Source of the DNA: Gemmatimonadota bacterium | GTDB taxonomy: Bacteria; Gemmatimonadota; Gemmatimonadetes; Gemmatimonadales; GWC2-71-9 | Assembly: GCA_025357945.1 (NCBI GenBank) | Contig: JANYLJ010000056.1 | Span: forward strand, 164,884-228,883 | Reading direction: 5' to 3' | Length of the DNA: 64,000 nucleotides | Shown here: in pieces, positions 16,974-25,843 of the stretch | How the letters are laid out: every line of letters begins with the position of its first letter | Position numbering within the stretch: position 1 is the stretch's first letter | Notes under the pieces: generated by a model | What the model was told of the DNA's origin: nothing | Databases searched by the model: none | What the model saw: only the letters and a program-made list of their open reading frames with translations | Translations under genes and position numbers: made by a program

Positions 16974-17801
16974 ATGATCCGCACCATCCTCGGCGACCTC
17001 TGGACATCGCGTGAACTCTTCCTGCAGCTGGTACGGCGCGACCTCAAGCTCCGCTACCGCCAGGCCATCATGGGCTTCGCCTGGGCGCTTTTCCTGCCCG
17101 TGCTCACCATCAGCGCCGGCCTGATCCTGCGGATGGCGTTCGAACGCAACGGCGGATCGGGCACGGCGCCGAGTCTCGGCGGAATCGCCATCAAGTCGTG
17201 GGCGTGGGCATTCTTTGCCGGCGCGATGAACTTCGCGACGGTGAGCCTGCTGTCGAACGCGTCCCTGGTCACCAAGATCTATTTCCCGCGTGAAGTGCTA
17301 CCGCTTTCGGCGATCGTGGCGCAGGGCGTGGACTCTGCCTTCGGGCTCGCCGTCCTGCTGCTGGTGGGCTACTGGCTCGGCTTTCACTGGTCGCTGCAGC
17401 TGTTCTGGCTGCCGCTGTTGATCATCGCGCTGCTGCTGCTCACGACCGGACTGGCGTTCCTGTTCGCGTGTGCGAACCTGTTCTTCCGCGACGTCAAGTA
17501 CATCCTGCAGGTGCTGCTGACGTTCGGGATCTTTTTCACCCCCGTGCTGTTCGAGCCGGCGATGTTCTCGACGCAGGTCGGACACCTGCTGATGCTGAAT
17601 CCGCTCACGCCGATCTTTGAGGGCCTGCGGCTCACGCTCGTCGAGCGTACGTCGCTGCTCCATGCGTTGTACACGCCGTCGGGGATCCTGGTGTGGTCAC
17701 CGTGGGAACTGGTGTACGCGTTCGCGAGCGGTATCGCGTGCGTACTGGTGGGGATGGTCGCCTTCCGCCGCAGTGCGGCCCACTTCGCGGAGTATTACTG
17801 A
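16974..17801 (+). CDS. wzm: Polysaccharide ABC exporter, permease subunit
   Basis: A protein of 275 residues with about six hydrophobic helices and a basic N-terminus (LFLQLVRRDLKLRYRQA), the standard opening of ABC-2 type polysaccharide permeases of the Wzm/KpsM group. It would form the membrane channel that moves undecaprenyl-linked O-antigen-like chains to the periplasm. The neighbouring gene encodes the matching ATPase, and the stop overlaps that gene's ATG by one base, as expected for subunits made in equal amounts. The call is firm at family level. Confidence 0.92.
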   Translation: MIRTILGDLWTSRELFLQLVRRDLKLRYRQAIMGFAWALFLPVLTISAGLILRMAFERNGGSGTAPSLGGIAIKSWAWAFFAGAMNFATVSLLSNASLVTKIYFPREVLPLSAIVAQGVDSAFGLAVLLLVGYWLGFHWSLQLFWLPLLIIALLLLTTGLAFLFACANLFFRDVKYILQVLLTFGIFFTPVLFEPAMFSTQVGHLLMLNPLTPIFEGLRLTLVERTSLLHALYTPSGILVWSPWELVYAFASGIACVLVGMVAFRRSAAHFAEYY

Positions 17802-18988
17802 TGGCCGGCCAGGTGTTGTTCGACGCGGTCTGGAAGCGGTTCCATCGCGGCCTGGCGCACGACTCGCTGCGCGACCTCATCCCGGCGCTGGCGCGGCGGC
17901 TGCGGCCCGGCGCCGCCACGGCCCCGCCGGAGCTGCGCGACGGCGACTTCTGGGCGGTGCGCGACGTGTCGTTCGAGGTCAACCCGGGCCAGGCGCTCGG
18001 GATCATCGGCGGCAACGGGGCCGGCAAGTCGACCACCCTCAAGCTGCTGACCAAGGTGCTGATGCCCACCCGCGGCATGGCGCAGATCACTGGCCGGGCC
18101 GGCGCGTTGATCGAGGTCTCCGCCGGGTTCCATCCCGACCTGACGGGCCGCGAGAATGTGTTCCTGCAGGGCGCGATCATGGGCATGCCGATGCAATTGA
18201 TCCGCGAACGCTTTGACGAGATCGTGGACTTCTCCGGGGTCAGTGCGTTCATCGATACGCCGGTGAAGCGGTACAGCAGCGGGATGAACGCCCGACTCGG
18301 CTTCTCGATCGCCGCGCACCTCGAGCCCGAGGTGCTCATCGTCGACGAGGTGCTCTCGGTCGGCGACGCGGAGTTCCAGACCCGCGCGTTCGGCCGGCTC
18401 CGGAACCTGGTGCGCAGCAACATCCCGGTAGTGATCGTATCGCACCAGCTGGATCGCATCGTGGAACTCTGCACCGACTGTATCCTGCTGCAATCGGGAC
18501 AGGCGATGTTCCACGGCCCGCCGCAAACGGCGGTGCAGGAATACCTGCGGGGCACCAGCGCGCGCGGGCTTTCGCTGGAAGAGGCGACGTCGGCCGGCAT
18601 CGGTATCCTCGAACTCACCGCGCCGGAACCGCAGCCGGTGACGTCGGGGTCCAGCTTCACCTGCCGCGTCATCGGCGAAGTGACGGCAGCGGAGCCGCCG
18701 CCGCACGTGGAGCTGGGGATCGCCATCGTCGATGCCGCAACCAACCAGCAGATGTACTGGACCTGGTTCCGCTCGATCGGCGCGCATCCCACCCGTCAGG
18801 GCAAGTTCACCGCCGATTTCGAGATCCAGGCCAACATGCCGGCGGGACTCTACCGCATCGATACATCGGTGTGGCACGAGCAACGGCAGGTCATCATCGG
18901 CCAGGGCCCGAATCGCATCTTCCAGGTGATGCCCGGCCGGCCGTTCTTCGGGACACACCAGCTCAACGCCGCGGCCACCATCTCCTAG
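17801..18988 (+). CDS. wzt: Polysaccharide ABC exporter, ATP-binding subunit with Wzt C-terminal domain
   Basis: The 395-residue ATPase has Walker A IIGGNGAGKSTT at about residues 67-78, a modified signature KRYSSGMNARL near residue 156 and Walker B VLIVDEVLSVGD near residue 180, the pattern of Wzt-type exporters. Residues from about 250 to the end form a separate beta-rich domain as in Wzt proteins that recognise the polysaccharide's terminal modification, so the exporter probably reads a capped chain. A piece of a second wzt gene, including the signature region, is found at about 29124-29196. The stop overlaps the end of the convergent reverse gene by four bases. Confidence 0.92.
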   Translation: MAGQVLFDAVWKRFHRGLAHDSLRDLIPALARRLRPGAATAPPELRDGDFWAVRDVSFEVNPGQALGIIGGNGAGKSTTLKLLTKVLMPTRGMAQITGRAGALIEVSAGFHPDLTGRENVFLQGAIMGMPMQLIRERFDEIVDFSGVSAFIDTPVKRYSSGMNARLGFSIAAHLEPEVLIVDEVLSVGDAEFQTRAFGRLRNLVRSNIPVVIVSHQLDRIVELCTDCILLQSGQAMFHGPPQTAVQEYLRGTSARGLSLEEATSAGIGILELTAPEPQPVTSGSSFTCRVIGEVTAAEPPPHVELGIAIVDAATNQQMYWTWFRSIGAHPTRQGKFTADFEIQANMPAGLYRIDTSVWHEQRQVIIGQGPNRIFQVMPGRPFFGTHQLNAAATIS

Positions 18989-21129
18989 GCGCGCTCCGCT
19001 GGGCTGAGGACCTGATTCAGGCGCTCCGCGAACGCCGCCAGGCTGAACACCGCGTGATAACGTTCGAGTGCCGCAGCCGCGAGCGCCCGTTCACCGCGCG
19101 GGTCAGCGTCGAGTCGCTCGATCGCGGCCACGATTTCGTCGGGACGCCCGGGCGTGGTCAACACGCCGCAATCACCGATGACCTCCTCGAACGCGGCAAT
19201 CCGGGCCGCGATTACCACGATGCCACGCGCCATCGCCTCCAGCGCGACGAGTCCGAAACTCTCGTAGCGGCTGGGCACCACCACGAACCGCGTTTCTGCC
19301 CAGTAGCGTTCGAGGTCGGCGTCCGACGCGGCGTCGACAACCTCGACCGCTCCGGCGGCGGCCTCGCCCGTCCACTGCGCCGCCCACCGGCCCACCGCCG
19401 TCCAGCGGTACATCGAGCCGCGCTCACGCGCGATCGCCGCAGCGTCCAGGAAAACGTCGACGCCCTTGCGCCGTTCCATCGCGCCGAGAAAGAGCACCCG
19501 GTCGCGGGGCGCGTCAGTCGCTCCGCGTAGCGGCGGCATGATCGCGAGCGGGAGCGTCGTGAATCGCGCCAGCGGCACACCGGTTTCGTCGGCGAGGCTG
19601 CGCGCGTGCGCGCGTGTCGCCGCGACGAGGTGCCTGGCCCGGTGCGCGGTGAACCGGTCCCAGCGGATTGCGGCCCGACCTTCGGCGTCCGGCGCCGTCG
19701 CGGCGAAAGTCGCGTGCTGGCGAGACGTGGTGTGCAGCCGCAAGAAGCATCGCCGACCGAATGCCATCACCACTGCCCAGCCGATGCCACCTTCGTGGGG
19801 TACCTCGATGGCATCGAACCGATGCGCCGCGTCTACGCGCCGCACGGCTCGCCACAGGGCCAGACCGTGGATGACCGGACGCAGGAATGCCAGTCGCCAG
19901 TGCACCTGCGGGAGACGCACCCCGCGAAGCGTGAGGCCTCCCTCCTGGCGCGGCTCGGGGACCGGACCAGAGTACACCAGGCACAGCACGTCGACGCTCC
20001 ACCCTTGCCCGAGCAGTGCCGCGATCATGAGGCGCGCGTAACTCTCCATCCCACCCGGCCTGGAAGCGGCGAACCCGGGATAACTCGTGGTGACGAGTAC
20101 AAAGCGGCGCGCGTTCACCGTCGATGCAGCATCAATCGCGGTGTCGTCGATTCCCCGGACACGGTCCCGGCGGCGCGTCACGCCGTCAATCTGGCTGAAG
20201 CGACGTGGCTCCTTGCGGCAGCGCAGGTAGGCCGGCCAGAACGCGATCCGCTGCATCAAGCGCATCTCGGGCAGCGCCAGGTTGCCGTTGGTCAACCGTC
20301 CCGAGGCCGCGCGATGCAGCGTCAGCCGCAACGTCGCGCCGAGCCAGCGCAGGTGCGGAAACGAAAACCGGCGGCCCTCCCAGTGGTGCACCAGAAAGGC
20401 CTGTATCTCTGCGCGCCGACCCGCCTGCTTCGCGAGCCCCGCCCGCGTGAATCTCGCTGCCTCGACCCAGTGCTCCATCACGATGTCGTGCCGGAGAACG
20501 AGCTTGAACCCGACGGCGACCAGCCGATGCGAGATCAACGTGTCGGGCGCCCAGGCCACGTCTTCATCGAAACCGCCGATGGCCCGGAACACGTGGCGAC
20601 CGATCGCCATGTTGGCGCCGACGAGGAGCGGTTCGCGGGTCGCTTCCCAATGCGCGGTCGACGCGAGCCACTCTTCGTGTTCGGGCCTGATCCAGGACGG
20701 CTTGACCTGTTCGGCAATGAGGACTCCGCCGCCGACCGCGTCTGCTTCGCCCGAGAGGACCGGCTCGCTCAGCTCGGCCAGCCAGTTATCCGGCGGGCGA
20801 ACGTCGTCGTCGAGGAACATGATCACCCGTCCGCGCGCCTGGCGCAGCGCGGTGTTCTGGCTCCGCGGGAGTCCAGGCTCGGCCACAAGCAGGCGATGGA
20901 TCGCCACGCCCGGCCACTGAAAGTCGCGGATCACCGCCGCCGAACCATCGACGGAGCCGTTGTCAACGATGAAGGCCTCGACGGTTTTCCCGACTGGCAG
21001 TTTCAACCGGCTGACCGAAGCCAGCGTCTCGCGCAGTGACGCGACGCGGTTGCGGGTACAGAGGATCACGCTGATGTCCAACGCATCCGCAGCGTCCCCG
21101 TCGTGGCCCCCGATACCCAGCGCCGTCAT
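18985..21129 (-). CDS. Two-domain glycosyltransferase, GT2 fused to GT4
   Basis: At 714 residues this is about twice the usual length. Residues 1 to about 300 are a GT-A family 2 domain: ISVILCTRNR, a VDNGSVDGS nucleotide site, FLDDDVRPP as the DxD-type metal motif, and a GGFDEDVAW acceptor-side motif. From about residue 340 a GT-B family 4 domain begins (FVLVTTSYPGFA) and runs to the end, with SRYESFGLVALEAMARG as donor site. One polypeptide would therefore add two successive sugars. There is no frameshift at the join. It is the last gene of a three-gene reverse transferase operon, 19 bases after the preceding one. Confidence 0.85.
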   Translation of the reverse strand: MTALGIGGHDGDAADALDISVILCTRNRVASLRETLASVSRLKLPVGKTVEAFIVDNGSVDGSAAVIRDFQWPGVAIHRLLVAEPGLPRSQNTALRQARGRVIMFLDDDVRPPDNWLAELSEPVLSGEADAVGGGVLIAEQVKPSWIRPEHEEWLASTAHWEATREPLLVGANMAIGRHVFRAIGGFDEDVAWAPDTLISHRLVAVGFKLVLRHDIVMEHWVEAARFTRAGLAKQAGRRAEIQAFLVHHWEGRRFSFPHLRWLGATLRLTLHRAASGRLTNGNLALPEMRLMQRIAFWPAYLRCRKEPRRFSQIDGVTRRRDRVRGIDDTAIDAASTVNARRFVLVTTSYPGFAASRPGGMESYARLMIAALLGQGWSVDVLCLVYSGPVPEPRQEGGLTLRGVRLPQVHWRLAFLRPVIHGLALWRAVRRVDAAHRFDAIEVPHEGGIGWAVVMAFGRRCFLRLHTTSRQHATFAATAPDAEGRAAIRWDRFTAHRARHLVAATRAHARSLADETGVPLARFTTLPLAIMPPLRGATDAPRDRVLFLGAMERRKGVDVFLDAAAIARERGSMYRWTAVGRWAAQWTGEAAAGAVEVVDAASDADLERYWAETRFVVVPSRYESFGLVALEAMARGIVVIAARIAAFEEVIGDCGVLTTPGRPDEIVAAIERLDADPRGERALAAAALERYHAVFSLAAFAERLNQVLSPAERA

Positions 21130-21148
21130 GCAGGCACTCTCCGCAGTG

Positions 21149-22072
21149 TCATGCCGCGCCGCGCCGGCGCAGCCGTGAGAACCAGACTGCTCCCAGGATG
21201 AACTTCACCGCCAGCTTGAAACGGAGCGCCACGTGCTCGGTGTCGCGCACCCGCACCGACCACGGCCGATACCACCACGACGCCAGCAGGTGGCCCAGCG
21301 CCTGGGAACGTTTGCCTTCATCAAAAAAACAGTGCGCCGCGTCCAGGTGCATGTAGGCGAACGCGCTGCGACGGTCGCGTGCATACTGGGGGTTTGCGAC
21401 GAAAAATCCGGTCAACACCCGAAGATAGTTGGCAAACATCCGCTGGGCGTTGCGGCTCATCTGCCCCGAATGATCGCGATAGCGCCAGCAGGGCGTCGAG
21501 ACCTGGAGTGCGCGCACCGCGACGGCCAGGCGCAGCCACATGTCCCGGTCTTCGACCGACGTGAGTGTTTCGTCGAAGCCGCCCACCAGGTCGAAGGCGT
21601 TCCGTCGAATCAGGGTGGACGACCCGGTGACCGGAACGCCGAAGAAAAAATCGTGCACCCCGATCTCGCGCGTCGCGGGAGCGTCGGGAAGTTCAGCGGG
21701 CATCTCGCTACACGTCGGCGATCCCACGAGCCCGACAGATGCGTCAATCCCGGCGACACCGAGTTGCCGCTCGGTCTTACGGGGATGCCAGAGGTCGTCG
21801 GCGTCGAGCAACGCGACCCAGTCACCGCGCGCGTGGCGGATGCCTGTGTTCCGGGCGGCGGAGAGTCCCTTGTTGTCCTGGTAGACGTATCGGATGCGGT
21901 CGAGGTAAGGCGCCAGACGCTGACGAGTGTCGTCGGTGCTTCCGTCATCGACCACGATCACTTCGAGGGGTTGCCAGGTCTGATTGAGCGCGCACTCGAT
22001 CGCTTCGGCGACAAATCGCCCGTAGTTGTAGCACGGGATCACGACGCTCACCAGCTCGCGTTCGGCGGTCAT
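21149..22072 (-). CDS. Glycosyltransferase family 2
   Basis: This 307-residue GT-A enzyme shows LVSVVIPCYNYGRF at the N-terminus, VIVVDDGSTDDT near residue 38, ALLDADDLW as the DxD metal site near residue 95 and SVEDRDMWLRLA with the probable catalytic acid. These are textbook GT2 features. A terminal hydrophobic segment is weak, so it is probably a peripheral cytoplasmic enzyme. Its ATG overlaps the stop of the preceding GT4 gene by four bases (ATGA). The product is one step of polysaccharide chain assembly; donor and acceptor cannot be read. Confidence 0.87.
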   Translation of the reverse strand: MTAERELVSVVIPCYNYGRFVAEAIECALNQTWQPLEVIVVDDGSTDDTRQRLAPYLDRIRYVYQDNKGLSAARNTGIRHARGDWVALLDADDLWHPRKTERQLGVAGIDASVGLVGSPTCSEMPAELPDAPATREIGVHDFFFGVPVTGSSTLIRRNAFDLVGGFDETLTSVEDRDMWLRLAVAVRALQVSTPCWRYRDHSGQMSRNAQRMFANYLRVLTGFFVANPQYARDRRSAFAYMHLDAAHCFFDEGKRSQALGHLLASWWYRPWSVRVRDTEHVALRFKLAVKFILGAVWFSRLRRRGAA

Positions 22073-23238
22073 CGCCGGGCGCCCCGCTTGACCACCTCGG
22101 CGTACAACTCGACCATCTGCTGGCCCATCCGCTGGCTCGAAAACCCGGTTTCAGAGCGCTGGCGGCCAGCTTCGCCGAGACGCTGACGCCGGGCGGGATC
22201 GCGAAGCAGCGCGATGATGGCCGCCGCGAGCGACTCCGGGTCGCGCGGCGGGACCAGGACCCCGGTGCGATCATGGTCGATGATTTCAGGAATTCCGCCG
22301 GCCCGCGTTCCGATGACCGGCGTGCCCCAGCGCATTGCCTCGAGAAAGATCAGCCCGAACGATTCGTATACCGACGGCGCAGCGAACAGGGTCGCCCGGC
22401 GGAGCCAGCTCTCGACGTCGGCGTCGGGCAGCCGGCCGAGTAGCTGGACCCGACGCTGCACCTCGGGCGGGAACTCTTCGCGCAGGTACTGGGCATGGGT
22501 GCGGCCGCCCGGGCAGTGCGGCCGGTCAGCACCGATCAGGACGAACGACGCATCCGGAAAGTCGCGCAGTACGAGCGGCACGGCGTGCAACAGGTCGATG
22601 GTTCCCTTGCGGTGCTCGAGCCGGCCGAGGTACACCACTGTCTGCGCATCGCGATCGTGCGGATCCACATGCGCGGGTGCCGGGGCGATCCCGTGCGGGA
22701 TCACCCGGATCTGTTCCGGGTCAACGCGCAACTCTTCCGCGATGATCAACCGATGCGACTCTGAATGCGTAGCAAGCGCATCCGCCATGCGGGCGGTCAG
22801 GCGCTCGCGCCGTACGTCAGCCCTGCGGGCGCGGGTGGGCTTCAACCCGTCAATGGCGATGGTTTCCAGCGAGGACGTGTGCAAGCGGACCACCAACGGA
22901 ACCCGACGGCGCCACGCGAAATAGGGGGCCAACCCTTCCCAGTTGGGAAACTCCACCACCTCGAGCTGTTGTCGCGTGACCAGGTCCAACATGGCTCGGC
23001 CCACCTGCCAGCAGGCGCCGGCGCCCGGATAGATCCGGTCGAGCAGCGGCGACCAGTCTGCCGCGCACCGATGGACGGACACGGCACCGTCCTCGGTGCG
23101 CGGACCCACGCCCGGGGTGAGCACATGGACCTCGTGCCCGGTCGCGCACATCGCCGCGGCTGCTTCGCGAACATACTTGCCGATCCCGCCCTCGCCCGAG
23201 ACCGACGGGTAGGTCGGGGTGAACATCCCAATCTTCAA
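22069..23238 (-). CDS. Glycosyltransferase family 4
   Basis: A 389-residue GT-B transferase beginning MKIGMFTPTYPSVSGEGGIG, with the glycine-rich acceptor loop, VVYLGRLEHRKGTIDLL near residue 205, and the donor site SVYESFGLIFLEAMRWGTPV with E-x7-E near residue 300. It is the first gene of a reverse operon with the GT2 and the GT2-GT4 fusion genes. The 271-base gap upstream separates it from the forward lyase gene and must hold its promoter. The sugar is unknown. Confidence 0.87.
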   Translation of the reverse strand: MKIGMFTPTYPSVSGEGGIGKYVREAAAAMCATGHEVHVLTPGVGPRTEDGAVSVHRCAADWSPLLDRIYPGAGACWQVGRAMLDLVTRQQLEVVEFPNWEGLAPYFAWRRRVPLVVRLHTSSLETIAIDGLKPTRARRADVRRERLTARMADALATHSESHRLIIAEELRVDPEQIRVIPHGIAPAPAHVDPHDRDAQTVVYLGRLEHRKGTIDLLHAVPLVLRDFPDASFVLIGADRPHCPGGRTHAQYLREEFPPEVQRRVQLLGRLPDADVESWLRRATLFAAPSVYESFGLIFLEAMRWGTPVIGTRAGGIPEIIDHDRTGVLVPPRDPESLAAAIIALLRDPARRQRLGEAGRQRSETGFSSQRMGQQMVELYAEVVKRGARR

Positions 23239-23282
23239 GCGTCGCTCCAGGGCGCGGGGTGGCGCCTGCGAGTGGAAGGATC

Positions 23283-23365
23283 ATGCCAGTGGCGGGACCA
23301 CCGAAACGGGTGGCATCCGCCGAAAAGCCGGGGACGGCGCCCAGAAACGGCGCGGTCCGGATTCT
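23283..23365 (+). other. Hairpin-rich leader candidate upstream of the first lyase gene
   Basis: On the forward strand three short stems follow each other: CCACC/GGTGG with a GAAAC loop (23298-23313), CGCCG/CGGCG (23318-23339), and GCGCC/GGCGC with a CAGAAAC loop closed further by GGAC/GTCC (23333-23357). ATGCCA at 23283 can alternatively pair with TGGCAT at 23311, which would disrupt the first stem. Mutually exclusive pairings upstream of a gene are typical of regulatory leaders. It could equally be chance in GC-rich DNA, and I could not match it to a known riboswitch. Confidence 0.3.
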
Positions 23366-23509
23366 GCGCTACAACGGGGATCTGCAGCTGCCGATACTCC
23401 CCGGCATCAGATCGGTCTTTCGTCACCTCTTCTTGGGCCGTAACTTAGCCGTCGCGGTGCCGAGTCGGATCACATCCATGTGTGTCGTGGAAGGAATCAA
23501 GGAATATCG

Positions 23510-25705
23510 ATGCGTACCGGTAGTTTTCTTTTCGTCCTGCTCCTGAGCGGTTGCAGTCACGACTTGGTGCCCGTCACGGCCACCGCGACACCCCAGCCGA
23601 CGTTGGGCAGCCTGACCGTTGCCATTGTCGGCCTCCCAGGTACTGTCGCGGCACAACTCACCGTGACCGGGCCCCGAGCGTATCAGCATGCGGTCACCGT
23701 GGCGGTCACGTTGGATTCGCTGATACCCGGCGAATACTACCTGTACGCTGCGAGAACCACGGACGGCGTCGACTCCTACGCACCGGCAGCCGATTCGCAA
23801 TTCGTCAGCGTTGCCGCCGGGGACAAGAAGACCGTTGCGGTCACGTACGGGAAGTTCGCGCGCCCGGTGGGCTCCGACCTGCCGGCGCACCCGCGGGTGT
23901 GGATGACCGCCGACCGTCTCACGAGACTCCGCGCGCAGGCCTCGGCGAACACGCCGCGCTGGCAGCGCGTCAAGGCCACGGCCGACGCCGAGGTTGCCAA
24001 GGGAGGAGCAGCTGGTGACACGCGCATGCTGCCAGATCTCTGCGCCGCCTACCTCGCCACCGACGACCAGCGCTACGCGACACGCGCCGGCGTACTGATC
24101 ACCAACTATGCAACCAACGCAAATACCCTGCAGGGCGACTCAGGGTATCCGTACCGGTTCTGGCTGCCGCTGGTCACCATGGGTCTCGACTGGTGCTACA
24201 ACGGATTGACCGCGGGACAGCGACACCAGGCCGCCACCTGGTTGATGAACCAGGCGGATTGGGTCTGGCCGGAAACCAACACCGCGCGGGCGAGTGCGTG
24301 GGGGATGTACGCCGGCAGCAACTACTGGTGGGGTTTCATGACGACTGGGCCGGCCGCGCTGGCGGCTCAGGGCGACGACACGCTGTCGGGCACCTTGAGC
24401 GGCGCCGACCGCGCGGGCTTCCATCGGCAACTGGCGCTGACGAAGTGGAATGGGACTGCGGTGCCGTATTTCGGCGCGGATGGAGCGGGCGGAGCGTGGA
24501 GTGAAGGCACGAACTACGACAGCAGCTGGTTCGTGGGTCGCTTCGCGGATGCGTTCCTGACCGCCGGGACACCGCTGTCGACGACGTGGCTTGATGCCAG
24601 CCTGCGCTGGCGCCTGGCATCGACGATGCCTGGTGGTGGATACAAGGCGCCCCTCGGTGATCAGTCGCGCGTCAGCGATGCCAGCATGTATGCGTATGAT
24701 CGCATGGCTGCGATGGCGGTGCTCCCATCGGCGAACAGTAGCCTCGCCATGCAAGTCCAAGGATGGCTCAACCAGGTCGGGCAAGTACCGACCGGTGAGA
24801 CCGAAACGTCGGTGCTGGCCGAGGAACTGTTGCGCTACGACCCCAACGCCCCCGCCACCGACTGGAGCGCGCAGCCCAGGGACTATTACGCGCCCGGCGC
24901 GGGATACTTCACTTACCGCCAGAGCTGGACCGATCCCAACTCGACCGTGCTGGTGTTCGAGAATACCGACAACGGGCAGAGCCATGCGTCGCTCGACGCC
25001 AACGGCCTGATGATCTGGAAAGGCTCCTTCTGGGTGTCGGCGAGCGCGAACATCTACTCGGCGAGCGGTATCGAGCAGCAAACGAGCAACTTCAACAACC
25101 TTACGGTCGGCGACAGCAATCAGGCGCACTATGCCCGCGGTCAGATGAGTACGCCGCAGGTCTCGGATCAGCTGGTGGTGGTACGGGGACAGGCCTCGAT
25201 CACCTATGGGCGACCCGATCGCGCGCCGTGGGTGCCAGACTACCTGCGAACGGTGGCCTACCTGCCGCAGGAGGATGTCTTCGTGATCGTCGATCGCGCG
25301 ACCTCCGCCAACGCGAGCCTGGCCAAGGTGTGGCGCTGGCACACCAAGGATGTCCCGCAGGTTATCGGCAACACCTTCGTGCTGCAGAATCCCAATCGCG
25401 ATGCACGTTGCTTCGGCAGTGTGCTGCTGCCCACCGACGCCGTACTCGGCACCCAATCGTTCGCATTGGGCTCCGGCGGCACGCAGAGCAGTAACGCCGT
25501 CACCGTGAGCATGTCAGGGCGCGCCACCGACCTGGTCGTCACGGTGCTGCAATGCACCACAGGACTGTCGGTGCCCTTCATTCCGGTGGTCGCAACCACC
25601 ACCACCGAGACCCGGGTGACCATGGGCACCCGGCGCGTCACGGTGCCGCGCGACGACGCCCAGTCGGTAGTGTACGAATCGGCGTTCATCCTGCGAGATC
25701 CTTGA
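23510..25705 (+). CDS. Heparinase II/III-like polysaccharide lyase, lipoprotein form
   Basis: The 731-residue protein has a lipoprotein signal (SFLFVLLLSGCSH), then a beta-sandwich-like N-terminal domain to about residue 110. A long helical domain follows (PAHPRVWMTADRLTRLRA onward), with GDSGYPYRFWLPL, GSNYWWGFM and TNYDSSWFVGRFADA. The C-terminal beta domain contains GQSHASLDANGLMIWKG. A helical toroid followed by a beta sandwich is the architecture of heparinase II/III-type lyases, which cleave uronic-acid polysaccharides by elimination. It probably acts on exopolysaccharide at the cell surface. ATG at 23510 has an AGGA ribosome site six bases upstream. A tandem paralogue follows at 25844. 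Substrate and catalytic residues are not certain. Confidence 0.72.
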   Translation: MRTGSFLFVLLLSGCSHDLVPVTATATPQPTLGSLTVAIVGLPGTVAAQLTVTGPRAYQHAVTVAVTLDSLIPGEYYLYAARTTDGVDSYAPAADSQFVSVAAGDKKTVAVTYGKFARPVGSDLPAHPRVWMTADRLTRLRAQASANTPRWQRVKATADAEVAKGGAAGDTRMLPDLCAAYLATDDQRYATRAGVLITNYATNANTLQGDSGYPYRFWLPLVTMGLDWCYNGLTAGQRHQAATWLMNQADWVWPETNTARASAWGMYAGSNYWWGFMTTGPAALAAQGDDTLSGTLSGADRAGFHRQLALTKWNGTAVPYFGADGAGGAWSEGTNYDSSWFVGRFADAFLTAGTPLSTTWLDASLRWRLASTMPGGGYKAPLGDQSRVSDASMYAYDRMAAMAVLPSANSSLAMQVQGWLNQVGQVPTGETETSVLAEELLRYDPNAPATDWSAQPRDYYAPGAGYFTYRQSWTDPNSTVLVFENTDNGQSHASLDANGLMIWKGSFWVSASANIYSASGIEQQTSNFNNLTVGDSNQAHYARGQMSTPQVSDQLVVVRGQASITYGRPDRAPWVPDYLRTVAYLPQEDVFVIVDRATSANASLAKVWRWHTKDVPQVIGNTFVLQNPNRDARCFGSVLLPTDAVLGTQSFALGSGGTQSSNAVTVSMSGRATDLVVTVLQCTTGLSVPFIPVVATTTTETRVTMGTRRVTVPRDDAQSVVYESAFILRDP

Positions 25706-25731
25706 TCCGTCACTGAGTGGTACCGCGTCCC

Positions 25732-25768
25732 ACGGCGCCGCCGAGGATCCGTCCTCTCGCGGCGCCGT
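25732..25768 (+). terminator. Strong two-part hairpin between the two lyase genes
   Basis: ACGGCGCCG and CGGCGCCGT form a perfect 9-bp stem. Inside it GAGGA pairs with TCCTC around a TCCG loop. It lies 27 bases after the first lyase stop. There is no T-run, so it may be an attenuating terminator or an RNA stabiliser between the paralogues. Confidence 0.5.
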
Positions 25769-25843
25769 CGTCATTAGCCCGTTGGCCGCGATAGATTCCC
25801 GCCGTTGCTTCAGCTGCCTATCTCCTTGCAACACGGACAATCG

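Noticed and set aside
23283..23365. Assignment as a cyclic-di-GMP riboswitch
   Set aside because: A GAAA-capped stem is present, but the conserved core bases of that class could not be placed, so only a generic leader is listed.
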